From positions 1 to 33,113 of the forward strand of contig MKUU01000049.1 of NCBI GenBank assembly GCA_001898705.1: DNA of 33,113 nucleotides. Direction: 5' to 3'. Made by a program: the position numbers and the translations under genes. This document shows, one piece after another, positions 33,086 to 33,113 of the stretch. Each line of letters starts with the position of its first letter. Position 1 is the first letter of the stretch. The stretch comes from Caedibacter sp. 38-128. GTDB lineage: Bacteria; Pseudomonadota; Alphaproteobacteria; Caedimonadales; Caedimonadaceae. The notes under the pieces were generated by a model, which did no database searches, had not been told where the DNA came from, and saw only the letters and a program-made list of their open reading frames with translations.

Positions 33086-33113
33086 ATGAGGTATTCTCTA
33101 TTTGCAAAAAGAT
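33086..33113 (+). CDS. Start of a further gene in the flagellar cluster (partial)
   Basis: An ATG 41 bases after fliG opens MRYSLFAKR and runs off the window. AAGAAGAG lies just upstream. By position it could be fliH or another flagellar gene, but nine residues cannot identify it. Confidence 0.4.

Overview
The window comes from an AT-rich alphaproteobacterium, most likely a host-associated or intracellular lineage of the Holosporales/Paracaedibacter type. This placement is inferred from three things. First, the gene orders are typically alphaproteobacterial (lepB-rnc-era, infA-maf-RNase E/G-yacG). Second, the isocitrate dehydrogenase is of the long Thermus/Rickettsia kind. Third, exported proteins with eukaryote-like features occur beside T6SS baseplate and flagellar genes. 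No species is claimed.

Layout. 1-355 is the 3' end of a 23S rRNA and a complete 5S rRNA. 651-5135 (minus strand) holds three exported proteins in a row. The first combines a signal peptide, a Myc-like nuclear localisation motif, an F-box and a helical C-terminal region; the other two have no recognisable enzyme family. 5343-7061 is an exported class 3 lipase with a long coiled-coil tail. 7193-9315 has a YgfZ-type protein converging on an orphan polyamine-binding protein. 9496-10741 is a trypsin-like protease, whose signal peptide is out of frame by one base in a run of A, coupled to a small exported protein. On the minus strand, 15879-10782 reads def-fmt-truA followed by the T6SS baseplate genes tssF-tssG. 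A tRNA-Phe lies at 15996-16071.

16238-18619 is the lepB-rnc-era operon. It converges on an exported papain-like protease (18670-19770). 19771-21230 has no convincing gene and is a mosaic of palindromic and direct repeats. It is followed by a possible small lysine-rich ORF and a 442-residue exported protein with a disordered basic tail. A LysE-type exporter and a cysteine-containing exported protein converge at 23.5 kb.

The last third is mainly housekeeping: infA, a Maf-like gene without key active-site residues, a short RNase E/G and yacG. Then come fabI, sppA and icd, probably one operon. Finally fliF and a fliG that stops before its torque-generating C-terminal domain, with the first codons of another gene at the window edge.

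Taken together, about ten proteins carry Sec-type signal peptides. Several (F-box/NLS protein, lipase, two proteases, disordered-tail protein) look suited to acting on a eukaryotic host. The items most worth checking are the F-box/NLS protein, the shortened FliG, the one-base defect in the protease signal peptide and the inactive-looking Maf.
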